DNA of 64,000 nucleotides. Source: Streptomyces goshikiensis. GTDB taxonomy: Bacteria > Actinomycetota > Actinomycetes > Streptomycetales > Streptomycetaceae. The notes beneath the pieces are model-generated. The model ran no database searches. It was not told the DNA's origin and was given only the letters and a program-made list of their open reading frames with translations. Position numbers and translations under genes: made by a program. How positions within the stretch are numbered: the stretch's first letter is position 1; the number at the start of each line of letters is the position of its first letter. Below, in pieces: positions 42,433 to 50,929 of this stretch. Where the stretch lies: positions 95,012-159,011 of the forward strand of contig NZ_BMVE01000016.1 of NCBI RefSeq assembly GCF_014650555.1, given 5' to 3'.

Positions 42433-43301
42433 AGTACGACACTTGGCCGCCCACGATCCAGCTCACGGATGACTTCTACGCCCGCCACTGGGAGAAGGGT
42501 CCTGTACTTCTGCGCGACGCCGATCCCACCGCCTTTGAGTCGGTGTTCACACGTGAGTCCTTCGATGGGCTGCTCCAGTATGGGGCGTTGCGCAGCGGAT
42601 TTGTCACCGTGATCAACGGCGGACGGCCCGTTCCAGACGAGCTGCTCTGCCGAGAGGAAGAGGTGGGAGGGCGGGTCCACGATGACTTGGTCGACCCAGC
42701 CTCCATCGCCCAGCATCTGGATAGCGGCGCCACCGTGATCCTCGCAGGCCTCCAACTGCTGGACCGTTCCGTCGCGGAGCTGGGACAGCGGCTGTCAGCG
42801 GACGTAGGACGCCGCACAGAGGCCCATGCCTTCCTGACCCCACCACACATTGGAGGGCTGGCCCGGCACTTCGACGGCGAGGACAACTTCCTACTCCAGT
42901 TGGAAGGGACCAAGCACTGGGTTCTGAGCCCCCCGCTGTCCGACCGGCTCCCGGTGTCCGGCGGGCATCCCCCCGCCGGACACCCTGCCGACGAGAGGGA
43001 CGTCGTGACCGTGGACCTGCGCCCCGGCGATCTGCTGTACATTCCACGCGGCTGGTTGCACGCCTCTTCCACCATGGACACCGCCTCGCTCCACGTGACC
43101 TTCCAGGTCTTGCCGGATACGGCCAGGAACGTCATTGAGGAGCGGGTGCGGAGGATACTCCTCGATGCGGTCTCCGTTGATGAGGCGGTGCCGCGTCCCG
43201 GCAGCTCTGCTCTAGTCGGCTTCGCGGAGCAGATCCGGCGTACCGCCCGCGGTCTTGAGGAGTGGGCGCAGGAGGTGGACCAGGCAGCGGCCGGCTCCTG
43301 A
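42429..43301 (+). CDS. JmjC/cupin-type 2-oxoglutarate Fe(II) oxygenase
   Basis: 290-aa cupin_4/JmjC enzyme related to ribosomal-protein hydroxylases. It has iron ligands His147 and Asp149 (ARHFDGEDNFLLQLEGTKHW) and His211 (DLLYIPRGWLHASS), and the usual Gln-Leu-x-Gly-x-Lys-x-Trp strand after the HxD. It should hydroxylate a peptide or amino-acid side chain using 2-oxoglutarate and oxygen. The GTG start overlaps the previous stop (GTGA). It is the last gene of the right arm; the C-terminal helical region (FAEQIRRTARGLEEWAQEVD) fits a dimerisation domain. Confidence 0.85.
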   Translation: MKYDTWPPTIQLTDDFYARHWEKGPVLLRDADPTAFESVFTRESFDGLLQYGALRSGFVTVINGGRPVPDELLCREEEVGGRVHDDLVDPASIAQHLDSGATVILAGLQLLDRSVAELGQRLSADVGRRTEAHAFLTPPHIGGLARHFDGEDNFLLQLEGTKHWVLSPPLSDRLPVSGGHPPAGHPADERDVVTVDLRPGDLLYIPRGWLHASSTMDTASLHVTFQVLPDTARNVIEERVRRILLDAVSVDEAVPRPGSSALVGFAEQIRRTARGLEEWAQEVDQAAAGS

Positions 43302-44045
43302 CAGAGGGCGCGGCAGGGGGCGGTGCCGTGCGGCCAATGGGGTTGGGGGTCGGAACTGGCTTTGCGCCCGTCGAAGAGCAGCGTTTTGACAGTCACCTTG
43401 GCCATCGGCGCTAAGCCGTTGCTTCATGACTTCGCATTTTGGCTCAGATTCTGTGCACTGGCCACACTGAGTCACGGATCGGTGGATGGGGGCGGCCGCA
43501 GACGGGCACGGCTCTGGAGAATATGAGCCCGGAAACGGGGCCCAGCTCGGGTGGGGCTGCCTCAGCCAGGGGCGACCTTATTTGAGCAGAGCGGGCTTGT
43601 GAACGGCTGGTCGTCGAGTTCGTGCGGGACACACTGTGTTACGCGTCGGTGCCGGCGGTGGATGCCGGTGCGGATGAGGCTGCTCGGCGCTGCCCGTGTT
43701 GCCGGTACGCCGGTCCGGAGCCGTTGGCCACGCTCTACGCCCCGGAGCTGGCCGCGCCGGTGGGTGAGCGCCCGGCCATCGAGCCTGCTGATTAGTCCTG
43801 GCCGGTGGTCTTGCGGGAACGGGAACGGGAACGGGCGCGGGCCGAAGCGGACCGCGGCGCCGACGCAGAGGCCCTGGTGCCGCTGCTGCACCGGTCCACG
43901 GCGAGGAACGCGCACTCTGGACGCACTGCCGAACACACGGTGAGGCCAGGCCCCGCGAGCCGAGGGCAAGCCTCAGGGAAGGCTGGGCAAGCCACCCGCG
44001 AGGGCGGCCTTCCACCCCGAACCGAGGGCTCAGGGGCGCCACCGC
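43302..44045. other. Mostly non-coding stretch after the oxygenase gene
   Basis: No intact gene. It contains the fragment described at 43586 and a short GGGAAC hexamer tract near 43814-43831. The open frames on both strands have the skewed composition of shadow frames. Confidence 0.5.
43586..43795 (+). pseudogene. C-terminal gene fragment with Cys motif
   Basis: The frame reads RLVVEFVRDTLCYASVPAVD, EAARRCPCCRYAGPEPLAT and LYAPELAAPVGERPAIEPAD, then TAG 43795. A stop lies just upstream and there is no start with a ribosome-binding sequence, so it is the end of a lost gene. The CPCC could be half of a metal site. Confidence 0.35.
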
Positions 44046-44059
44046 ATGGAGTACAGCCC

Positions 44060-44087
44060 GATGACGGACACCCTCGTGTCCGTCATC
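44060..44087. repeat. 12-bp perfect hairpin at a start codon
   Basis: GATGACGGACAC (44060-44071) and GTGTCCGTCATC (44076-44087) pair fully around CCTC. The first arm contains the ATG at 44061 of a small reading frame. Confidence 0.65.
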
Positions 44088-44231
44088 AACGAAACGGACG
44101 ACGACGAAGCAGCCATCGACATCCTGCTCGATGCGCTGGGCATCGGGCGTGAGGCGCTGACGTTCAGGAGAGATCTCCGACGCGGCGACGACGAAGTCGA
44201 ATGGCTGCCGGCAGCACGTCCCCTGGATTGA
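44061..44231 (+). CDS. Small acidic protein, 56 aa
   Basis: MTDTLVSVINETDDDEAAID, ILLDALGIGREALT, ending ARPLD. A soluble acidic peptide with one helix, possible but unproved as a gene. The ATG 15 bases earlier (44046) is in frame. Its own start lies inside a hairpin, which would limit translation. No partner recognised. Confidence 0.4.
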   Translation: MTDTLVSVINETDDDEAAIDILLDALGIGREALTFRRDLRRGDDEVEWLPAARPLD

Positions 44232-44333
44232 CCTGAAGGGGCACTTCTTGCCACCACGAAGCTTCTGCTGCTGCAGGCTCCGGACGCGCTGGCTTGGGCT
44301 GTGGCTCCCGACTCTGTCGCTGATCTTGTGACG

Positions 44334-45476
44334 TCAGCCGTCGAAGCGGATCCAGTCGACGGGCAGGTCGGCCAGCGGGGCCAGGGCGCTTCGGTGGCTG
44401 GCGCCGGCCCAGACATCGAACTCTTCGCCGTCCTCGCTGCTGACATGCACGACGAGGCCAGGGGCCACGTAGAAGTGAGTGGGTGCCCACGGCCAGAAGG
44501 GACCCAGGGGCACAAGGTGCAGCGCTTCGGTTAGCCGAGCGACCTGTGCAACCGTAAGTGTGCGCGGCAGCGCCAGGTAGTCGGCACTCATGGAGGCTTC
44601 GAAGAGGGAGAACTGGATCAAGAAGCCGCTGAGCGGTTCCTGCTCTGCGATCGGTTCCTCGTCGAATTCCCGGAACCAGACGGTCGGATCGGCCTCGGCT
44701 CCGTCGAGCGTCCACAGGAGTGACCAGAAGAAGCCTCCTTGGTTCTCAACGCCGAAGACGAGCATCTCGCCCAGGTGGTCGGTATGCAGGTCGGGCTCGG
44801 GCAAGATGCTGTTCTGGGTCCCGAGGGCGCCCGGCCGCTGCTTCGCAAGGCGGTACAGCTGCCTCAGTCCAGCAGGCAAGCGTGAGGGAGAGCAGGCGGC
44901 AGGTGGTTCGGTGGCGCCTTCGGCGGTGTACCAGCCGCTGACGAACTGTTCCAGCGCTGCCGCACGGTCACCGTTCACATTCCTTAGCCACTCGAGGCCC
45001 GGCAGGTCCTCCGGGAAACGTAGCGGGCGTACCCGGTTGAGGCGTTGGCGACTCAAGGATGCTTCAAACCGCAGTTCACAGTGGGTAAGGACGCCGTTGG
45101 ATGTGCTGGCCTGGCTCAGCTTGGCAGTGCCCAGGTGCAGGATCTCTTCTCCGAGGCGGACCGCGATGTGGATCGGCAACGAGCTCTCGTCCGTGCCCCA
45201 AGGCGACCCCACCAGTCGCTCGGTGACCGGGGCAGGTGCGGGCCCGATCAGACGGACCTCTTCAGCGCTCCACACGCCGCTCATGGTGGGTGCGTCACTC
45301 GATTCGACGACGATCACCGTGCCCGCGTTGCCTATGACAATGCTGGCGCCCCCCACGATGAACGGTCCGGCGATCGCCGAGCCACCGATGAGCGCGGATA
45401 CGTGGTCCTCATCGAATAGCAGCGCCGGAATTGCGGCAGAGCCCTGACCAGTCATCCCCGCATCATCGTCGACCAC
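44334..45476 (-). CDS. SMI1/KNR4-like hypothetical protein, 380 aa
   Basis: Family uncertain. The first 130 residues are beta-rich and Gly/Ala-rich (AIAGPFIVGGASIVIGNAGT). The second half resembles SMI1/KNR4 (SUKH) domains, which often serve as immunity to contact-delivered toxins: LPAGLRQLYRLAKQRPGALG, LGEMLVFGVENQGGFFWSLL, then DPTVWFREFDEE. The start is GTG 45476 or ATG 45455. No toxin gene is adjacent; it stands alone, which is common for orphan immunity genes. Confidence 0.55.
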   Translation of the reverse strand: MVDDDAGMTGQGSAAIPALLFDEDHVSALIGGSAIAGPFIVGGASIVIGNAGTVIVVESSDAPTMSGVWSAEEVRLIGPAPAPVTERLVGSPWGTDESSLPIHIAVRLGEEILHLGTAKLSQASTSNGVLTHCELRFEASLSRQRLNRVRPLRFPEDLPGLEWLRNVNGDRAAALEQFVSGWYTAEGATEPPAACSPSRLPAGLRQLYRLAKQRPGALGTQNSILPEPDLHTDHLGEMLVFGVENQGGFFWSLLWTLDGAEADPTVWFREFDEEPIAEQEPLSGFLIQFSLFEASMSADYLALPRTLTVAQVARLTEALHLVPLGPFWPWAPTHFYVAPGLVVHVSSEDGEEFDVWAGASHRSALAPLADLPVDWIRFDG

Positions 45477-45733
45477 AGCTGGGCATCCCTAATGTCTGCC
45501 AGCTGCGAACGGCAACGGGCGGATGGAGGAGATCCTTCGGGCTCTGGACCCGGAGTTCCTCGCGCTGTGGGGGTGGGACTGGCAGCGGCGAAGTCACACC
45601 ACAACTGGTCCGCCCCGAGAGAAAGCGAGTTTGCTCCGACGCCGTAGCGGCAGCAGGGCTGACGGCTTCTCTGCGGGGGGCCCTATCACTTTGGTCAAGG
45701 TGGACGGGTGCTGGTTCGGGCGTCTGGAACGAT

Positions 45734-46162
45734 GTGCCCGTGCATGCTGATGATCAGGTTGGCGAGGGTGTCTCTGCGGAGCTCGCGGTGTGTCTCCGGA
45801 ACGCCGCCGACGGCCGTCCGGTGAAGATCGTTCCTTCCGTCTGCGGCGGGTGTGGCGGGCGCGTGTTCTTCGTGCTCGTCGACGATGTCGAGGGCGGAGC
45901 CGAGCGAGTGTGCGCTGGTTGCGGCGTCCGCGCGTTCATCGCGGATAGCGAGGAGTTCTGGGAGGACGCGGATCCGGGCGAGGCCTGCTGCCCGTGCGGG
46001 AGCGGGGAGTTCGAGACCGCGGTCGCGTTCTCCCTGGCCGACGACGGATCGGTCCGCTGGGTGACCGTTGGGCTGCGGTGCCAGAAGGACGGCGCCGCGG
46101 GGGTCTATGCCGACTGGAAGATCGACTACGGCCCCACGGACCACCTCCTGACCATGGTCTAG
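45734..46162 (+). CDS. Zinc-ribbon-like protein, 142 aa
   Basis: A Cys-rich soluble protein with paired CxxC-type motifs: SVCGGCGGRVF, RVCAGCGVRAF, ACCPCGSGEFE and a later Cys in GLRCQKDG, so it may bind one or two zinc ions. Otherwise beta-rich (FFVLVDDVEGG, SVRWVTVGL). The likely start is GTG 45734 or 45740; the open frame before that is not coding-like. Function unknown. Confidence 0.55.
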   Translation: MPVHADDQVGEGVSAELAVCLRNAADGRPVKIVPSVCGGCGGRVFFVLVDDVEGGAERVCAGCGVRAFIADSEEFWEDADPGEACCPCGSGEFETAVAFSLADDGSVRWVTVGLRCQKDGAAGVYADWKIDYGPTDHLLTMV

Positions 46163-46350
46163 ATCTGCAGGGCGACGGACCTAACGGGCTGCGGTTCGTA
46201 GAAGGTTCCGTCTCTGAGCATGGCGAAGAGGACGTCGGCTCGTCGTCGGGGGAGGCAGAGCAGGGCTTGGGCGTGGTGCTTGCCCTGGGCGATCTTCTTG
46301 TCGTAGTAGATCCGCGATGCCGGGTCGCCCAGGGCAGCGAACGCGGAGAA
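46159..46350 (-). mobile_element. IS110-family transposase, C-terminal remnant
   Basis: The frame reads LGDPASRIYYDKKIAQGKHH, AQALLCLPRRRADVLFAMLR, DGTFYEP, the characteristic end of IS110/IS902 transposases (Tnp_IS116 domain). The catalytic N-terminus is missing and the upstream frame is unrelated. Confidence 0.75.
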
Positions 46351-46445
46351 CGTGCGGATGGAGGCCCACAAGGCGAGCGATGGTGGACACGGTCGATCGG
46401 GAAGGGTGCCGCCGAGGATCGCGTAGGCCAGGAGGCGAATCCGGG

Positions 46446-46740
46446 TCATGGCTGTCTGCGGTGCTCGGCGGTCGCCGCGAGCAGGGTGATCGCTTCGCGG
46501 ACGTAGCGCCAGGCGGTGGCCACCCCGATCTGGAAGCCGGCTGCCAGCCGGGTGAACGTGTCGCCGTTGTGAAGGTGGGCCAGCGCCAAGAGCGCTTGAC
46601 GGCCGGGTTTGAGGCGGCGCCAGTGTGATCGGTGTTACTGGCGACGGGTGCGGATCAGGTCGGCGAGGTGGTTCAGCGATCGGGTGGACAGCGGTCGCGG
46701 CAGGGTAGGACAGCAACGAGGCTCCCGGGAGGGGCATCTT
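46446..46740 (-). mobile_element. IS5-like (DDE_Tnp_4) transposase, N-terminal remnant
   Basis: The frame encodes SLNHLADLIRTRRQ, an in-frame stop, then HWRRLKPGRQALLALAHLHN, GDTFTRLAAGFQIGVATAWR and YVREAITLLAATAEHRR, ending TGA at 46446. This is the helix-turn-helix N-terminus of the common Streptomyces IS5-type transposase. The DDE part is gone; a C-terminus of the same type lies at 50316-50479. Confidence 0.7.
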
Positions 46741-46781
46741 TCTTGGTCGGTTGCTTGTCTTACCGGGAGCCTCAACCGACC
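46718..46781. repeat. Nested inverted repeats at the IS5-like end
   Basis: GAGGCTCCCGG (46718-46728) pairs with CCGGGAGCCTC (46763-46773), and GGTCGGTTG (46745-46753) pairs with CAACCGACC (46773-46781). The position just before the transposase start fits an IS terminus. Confidence 0.6.
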
Positions 46782-46908
46782 GCGCGCTCTACCCCGATAC
46801 GCGCCCTCAGCTGCCCAAAGCCAGTTGGAAAACGCTCAATGGACCGTTTTCGAGACCGGCGCAGACTCGGTAGAGCTTGAGGTCGCAGTCTCGCGAGCGG
46901 CCGGTCGT

Positions 46909-47538
46909 TCAGCGGGGCAGGATGCGCAGTACTGCCTCGTATTCGCCGCTGAGCCGCAGGCCTTGCTGTACTGCGGCGCTCAGATCGAGCTCGCCGAGCA
47001 GGGTCGCGGCCAGCAGGTGCGGCGGTCCGGTCAGGGAAGCGGTGGGGTGGTCGACCCGGCCGGCGTGGGTGTGCACCGAGCCGTCCTTGACTTCGATGAC
47101 CAGGTCTTCGTTGCCGTCGGCGTGCAGTTGCAGGGCGATTGCCGGCTGGTCGGGGCGGTGGTCGGTCAGTGCCCGGGCGGGCACGTCCAGCCAGTGGGTG
47201 CGGAAGGTGTCGCTGCCGGCCGGCTCACGCAACAGCGGAATTCCCCATCGGCTCAGTTCCTGCAGCACCGGCTCCAGCGCGCGGCCACGCTCGGTGAGGG
47301 AGAACAGGGTGGTGGCCACCGGTGGCGGGGCGGCCTTGCGGTGGATCAGGCCGGCTTCCTCGAGTTCGCGGAGCCGGTCGACCAGCAGGTTGCTGGCGAT
47401 CCCGGGCAGCCCGTTGCGCAGGTCGGTGTGCCGGCAAGGACCCAGGGCGAGCAGTTCGCGGATGATCAGCAGGGTCCATCGGTCGCCGATGGTGTCCAGT
47501 GCTTTCGCGATGCCGCAGTACTGCCCGTAGGTGCGCAT
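46909..47538 (-). CDS. HxlR family transcriptional regulator
   Basis: 209-aa winged-helix regulator. The N-terminus has the HxlR signature with a conserved Cys8 (YCGIAKALDTIGDRWTLLII), then RHTDLRNGLPGIASNLLVDR and LRELEEAGLIHRKAA, with a C-terminal SCP2-like domain (DLVIEVKDGSVHTHAGRVDH). Members respond to oxidants, aldehydes or drugs. The ATG has AGGGTGG upstream. It is divergent from the hydrolase-reductase-exporter operon, which it most likely controls through the inverted repeat between them. Confidence 0.85.
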   Translation of the reverse strand: MRTYGQYCGIAKALDTIGDRWTLLIIRELLALGPCRHTDLRNGLPGIASNLLVDRLRELEEAGLIHRKAAPPPVATTLFSLTERGRALEPVLQELSRWGIPLLREPAGSDTFRTHWLDVPARALTDHRPDQPAIALQLHADGNEDLVIEVKDGSVHTHAGRVDHPTASLTGPPHLLAATLLGELDLSAAVQQGLRLSGEYEAVLRILPR

Positions 47539-47558
47539 GCCACCACCCTACATCGCGA

Positions 47559-47609
47559 TGTTGAGATTCAAAACTCTCTTGTTGACTTTCTCAACAACGT
47601 CGGTCTAGC
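47559..47609 (+). promoter_or_regulatory. HxlR operator and promoter
   Basis: TGTTGAGA (47559-47566) and TCTCAACA (47589-47596) form an 8-bp inverted repeat. It overlaps a TTGACT -35-like box (47582-47587), with TCTAGC near 47604 as a weak -10, before the MBL-hydrolase gene. Confidence 0.6.
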
Positions 47610-47619
47610 GTCGCTGCCC

Positions 47620-48372
47620 ATGACCACCACCCTTTCCGTACGTCGGCTGGCCTGGGCCGGCGTCGAGATCCGTCTCGGCGACACCCGCCTGCTGATCGAC
47701 CCCCTTGAGAACGTGGCTCCGCTGGCGCCGGTGATGGGGCCGCCGCACCGGCCGGTCGACCCGGTCGACACCCCGCCCGGCACCCACGCCCTCATCACGC
47801 ACCTGCACCCCGACCACTACGACCACGACCTGATCGCCCGGATCGCGGCCACCGGCACGATCGGCTGCCACACCCCGAGCGCGGCCGGGCTGCGCGAGGC
47901 GGGCATCACCCCCGTTGCCCAGGACCTGGGCCAGTCACGGCGCATCGGAAAGCTGACCGTCACCCCGGTTACCTCGCTGGACTGGCGCGGCAACGACTGT
48001 GACCAGGTCGCCTGGGTCGTCGAAGGCGCCGGCCGGCGGGTCATCCACTGCGGCGACACCCAGTGGCACGGCAGCTGGTGGCAGATCGCCCGCGACCACG
48101 GCCCGTTCGACGTCGCGTTCGTCCCGGTCAACGGCGTCATCGCCCACTTCGAGGGCTACGCGGCCAACGTCCCGGCGACCATGACCCCCGAGCAGGGCGT
48201 CGAGGCCGCCGTCGTACTCGGCGCCGACACCGTCTGCGCCATGCACTACGGCCTGTTCCACAACCCGCCGTTCTACACCGAACAACCCGACATCGAGCAG
48301 CGCTTTCAGCACGCCGCCGACGAGCGGGGCATCACCGCGGCCATCATCGCCGACGGCCAGCCCGTCCTCTGA
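47620..48372 (+). CDS. MBL-fold metallo-hydrolase
   Basis: 250-aa metallo-beta-lactamase-fold enzyme of the UlaG/RomA-like group. Evidence: metal motif ITHLHPDHYDHD (HxHxDH, ~58), later ligands in VIHCGDTQWHGSW and CAMHYGLFHNP. An N-terminal strand region (LSVRRLAWAGVEIRLGDTRL) is typical of this subgroup. The substrate is unknown. ATG 47620 is the first gene of a three-gene operon with the NmrA-like reductase 23 bp downstream. Confidence 0.85.
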   Translation: MTTTLSVRRLAWAGVEIRLGDTRLLIDPLENVAPLAPVMGPPHRPVDPVDTPPGTHALITHLHPDHYDHDLIARIAATGTIGCHTPSAAGLREAGITPVAQDLGQSRRIGKLTVTPVTSLDWRGNDCDQVAWVVEGAGRRVIHCGDTQWHGSWWQIARDHGPFDVAFVPVNGVIAHFEGYAANVPATMTPEQGVEAAVVLGADTVCAMHYGLFHNPPFYTEQPDIEQRFQHAADERGITAAIIADGQPVL

Positions 48373-48395
48373 CCATCAGAAACAAGGAGCAACAC

Positions 48396-49040
48396 ATGAA
48401 GATCGTCCTGTTCGGTGCCAGCGGCAACATAGGCCGGCCCACCACCGAGGAACTGCTGCGGCGCGGCCACACCGTCACCGCGGTCACCCGAGCCGGCCAC
48501 GTCGACGGCCTGGAGCACAAGGCCCTGACCGTGACCACCGGTGACGTCACCGACCCCGCGGCGGTCGCCGGCCTCGCCGCCTCCCACGACGCCGTGCTCT
48601 CGGCCGTCGGCCCCCGGATCGGCCAGGAAAGCGACCGCGCCACGATCGTCGGTGCCGCCCGTGCGCTGATCGACGGACTCCGCCGAGCCGGCGTCACCCG
48701 CCTGGTCACCATCGGCGGTGCCGGCAGCCTGCGCACGCCGACCGGCGCCCGGGTCATGGACGACCCGGACTTCCCCGCGCTGTGGAAGGCCAATGCCGAG
48801 GCCCAGTCCGAAGCGCTCGACCTCTACCGCGGCGTGCACGACCTCGACTGGACGTACGTGTCGCCCGCCGCGGTCATCGGAGCGGGCGAGCGGACCGGGG
48901 CCTACCGCAGCGCCGGGGACACCCTGCTCACCGACGACGACGGCAACAGCCGCATCTCGTACGCCGACTACGCGATCGCCTTGGCCGACACGATCGAGAG
49001 CGGCACCGCGATCCGCCGCCGCATCACCGTGGCGTACTGA
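48396..49040 (+). CDS. NAD(P)H-binding NmrA/SDR-type reductase
   Basis: 214-aa atypical short-chain dehydrogenase. Its Rossmann motif is KIVLFGASGNIGRPTTEELL (residues 2-21), then VTTGDVTD, HDAVLSAVGPR and TRLVTIGGAGSL. It lacks the classic YxxxK pair, as NmrA-like/flavin-reductase members often do. The start has AAGGAG upstream. It is the middle gene of the HxlR-controlled operon and may detoxify a reactive carbonyl or quinone. Confidence 0.85.
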   Translation: MKIVLFGASGNIGRPTTEELLRRGHTVTAVTRAGHVDGLEHKALTVTTGDVTDPAAVAGLAASHDAVLSAVGPRIGQESDRATIVGAARALIDGLRRAGVTRLVTIGGAGSLRTPTGARVMDDPDFPALWKANAEAQSEALDLYRGVHDLDWTYVSPAAVIGAGERTGAYRSAGDTLLTDDDGNSRISYADYAIALADTIESGTAIRRRITVAY

Positions 49041-49043
49041 GCC

Positions 49044-50309
49044 ATGAGCAACGACGCCGCCGGCCTGCACACCCGATTCATCGTCCTGCTCGCAGCGCTC
49101 GTGGCCCTGGGACCACTGTCCATCGACGGCTACCTGCCCGGACTGCCGGACCTCGCCGGCGACCTGCGCGCCAGCGCCGCGGCCACCCAGCTCACCATCA
49201 CCGCCTGTCTGGCCGGGCTGGCCGTCGGGCAGCTGATCGCCGGGCCGCTGAGCGACACCTACGGCCGGCGGCGTCCGTTGCTGGCGGGCCTCGCCCTCTA
49301 CACGATCGCCAGCGCGCTCTGCGCGGTGGCACCCGACGTCCGGACCCTCGTCGGCCTACGTCTGGTCCAGGGCATCGGCGGGGCGTTCGGCATCGTCATC
49401 GCCAACGCCATGGTCCGCGACCGCACCTCCGGAACCCACACCGCACGTCTCTTCTCCGCACTGACCTTGATCACCGGCCTGGCGCCGGTGTTCGCGCCGG
49501 TCCTCGGCGGCCAGCTACTGCGCGTCACGGCCTGGCCTGGAATCTTCGTGGCCCTGGCCGTACTCGGCGCCGTGATGCTGGCGGCCTCCGCCGCAGGACT
49601 GCCGGAGACCCGGCCCTCCGCGTCACGCCAGCCGCTGCCGGCTGTCGTCGGGCAGCTGCTCAGCGACCGGGTCTTCACCGGGTACGTCCTGGCAAACGGC
49701 CTGGTCTTCGCGGCGATGTTCGCCTACATCTCCGGCTCGCCCTTCGTCCTGCAGGAAATCCACGGCCTGTCACCGCAGCAGTACAGCGCCGTGTTCGCCG
49801 TCAACGCCGCCGGACTCATTGCGGCCGCCCAGATCAGCGGACGGCTGGTGGCCCGGGCCGGCGCCCGCGTGCTGCTGCTCGCCGGTCTGCTGGGCGCGAC
49901 AGCCGGTGGCACCACGGTCCTGGGCGCGGTGCTGACACGGGCACCCCTGCCCGTGCTCCTGACCGGCCTGTTCGTCCTGGTCTCCAGCGTGGGCCTGGTC
50001 ATGCCGAACGCCGCGGCCCAGGCCCTGGCCGACCACGGCGGACACGCCGGGTCGGCCGCCGCTCTGCTCGGCTTCAGCCAGTTCATGTTCGGCGCGGCAC
50101 TCGCTCCGCTGGCCGGCGCGGGTGGCGCCACCGACGCCTTGCCGATGGGAATCATCGTCGCCGTGCTGCCGGCGCTCGCTCTGCTCACACTCGGCGTCCT
50201 CACCCGGTCGATGCCCGGTGAGCGCACTCGCAGGCCGGCTCGCCAAGGCCCTGCCGGGCACCGGCGACCGCGCCGGCACATCGATCGCAAACGAGCCGGC
50301 ATCCAGTGA
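49044..50309 (+). CDS. Bcr/CflA-type multidrug MFS exporter
   Basis: 421-aa DHA1 transporter with 12 helices. Evidence: helix 1 LVALGPLSIDGYLPGLPDLA (the Bcr/CflA mark), loop GPLSDTYGRRRPLLAGLALY, and motif C-like RLVQGIGGAFGIVIANAMVR. It begins 4 bp after the reductase gene. Its stop is 7 bp from an IS5-like C-terminus, so the operon ends at a transposon junction. It probably exports the compound that the regulator senses. Confidence 0.88.
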   Translation: MSNDAAGLHTRFIVLLAALVALGPLSIDGYLPGLPDLAGDLRASAAATQLTITACLAGLAVGQLIAGPLSDTYGRRRPLLAGLALYTIASALCAVAPDVRTLVGLRLVQGIGGAFGIVIANAMVRDRTSGTHTARLFSALTLITGLAPVFAPVLGGQLLRVTAWPGIFVALAVLGAVMLAASAAGLPETRPSASRQPLPAVVGQLLSDRVFTGYVLANGLVFAAMFAYISGSPFVLQEIHGLSPQQYSAVFAVNAAGLIAAAQISGRLVARAGARVLLLAGLLGATAGGTTVLGAVLTRAPLPVLLTGLFVLVSSVGLVMPNAAAQALADHGGHAGSAAALLGFSQFMFGAALAPLAGAGGATDALPMGIIVAVLPALALLTLGVLTRSMPGERTRRPARQGPAGHRRPRRHIDRKRAGIQ

Positions 50310-50315
50310 GCCGTT

Positions 50316-50479
50316 TCATCCTTCGCAGCGCGGTGACTCGACGTGGTGCAGGACGAGGACGGCCTGCACGATTGCGGTGGCCCGGCGCGGGCAGCAGCGC
50401 AGCTTGACCAGGATTCTCCGGGTCTTGAGGGCGGCGATGGCCCGTTCGCCGCGAGCGCGGGCCGCCGCACGCTGCGCAC
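50316..50479 (-). mobile_element. IS5-like transposase, C-terminal remnant
   Basis: The frame reads RGERAIAALKTRRILVKLRC, CPRRATAIVQAVLVLHHVES, PRCEG and stops (TGA at 50316). This is the end of the DDE_Tnp_4 type transposase whose beginning is at 46446-46740. Both fragments point the same way but in the wrong order to be one interrupted gene. Confidence 0.7.
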
Positions 50480-50847
50480 GTGACGGCCCGCTACCGCCGC
50501 TGCGGACACGGCACCGGCCCCCGGCACCTCGGCGACCGGAAGGCCGTCGCGGAGTTCACCGCCATGCTCGCCGCCCGGCAGAGTCCGGCCCCCTGGACCC
50601 GCCGCGGCGATGTTGCCGTACGGATCGACGAGCGCGGCCCGGAACGCGGACGCCCGCTCCCCGAACAGCAGCCGGACACCGCCCCCTCGCCCCGGTCCTC
50701 ATCCACCCCGACACCCGGACCGCCCTCACCGGCACCCTCCACTGCGCCCAGGCCCGAATCCACGGCGAACGGACGAGCCCGTACCGACTCCTCACCCACG
50801 CCCTCGCCGGGCGGGACCTCCCGCCCGGCACCGACCTGAGTACCTGA
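50480..50847 (+). pseudogene. Hypothetical protein gene with one frameshift
   Basis: From GTG 50480 the frame gives RYRRCGHGTGPRHLGDRKAV, AEFTAMLAARQSPAPWT and RPLPEQQPDT, then near 50690-50700 coding continues one frame over with APVLIHPDTRTALTGTLHCA, QARIHGERTSPYRLLTHALA to TGA 50847. One missing base near CCCCCTCGCC explains it. Family unknown. The start abuts the IS remnant. Confidence 0.55.
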
Positions 50848-50929
50848 GCACACGAAGTGGCCCTCGCAGTCCGGGCCTCCATCCGGGCGGCGAGGGCCGC
50901 TCCTTGCCCGCCGTGCTGGGGGACTGCTC

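Noticed and set aside
43805..44152. Forward frame beginning with an Arg/Glu run
   Set aside because: The run comes from a GGGAAC hexamer tract, and the rest has no coding pattern or homology I recognise.
46446..50479. A single IS5-type transposase gene interrupted by the HxlR operon
   Set aside because: On the reverse strand the N-terminal piece is downstream of the C-terminal piece, the wrong order for one interrupted gene.
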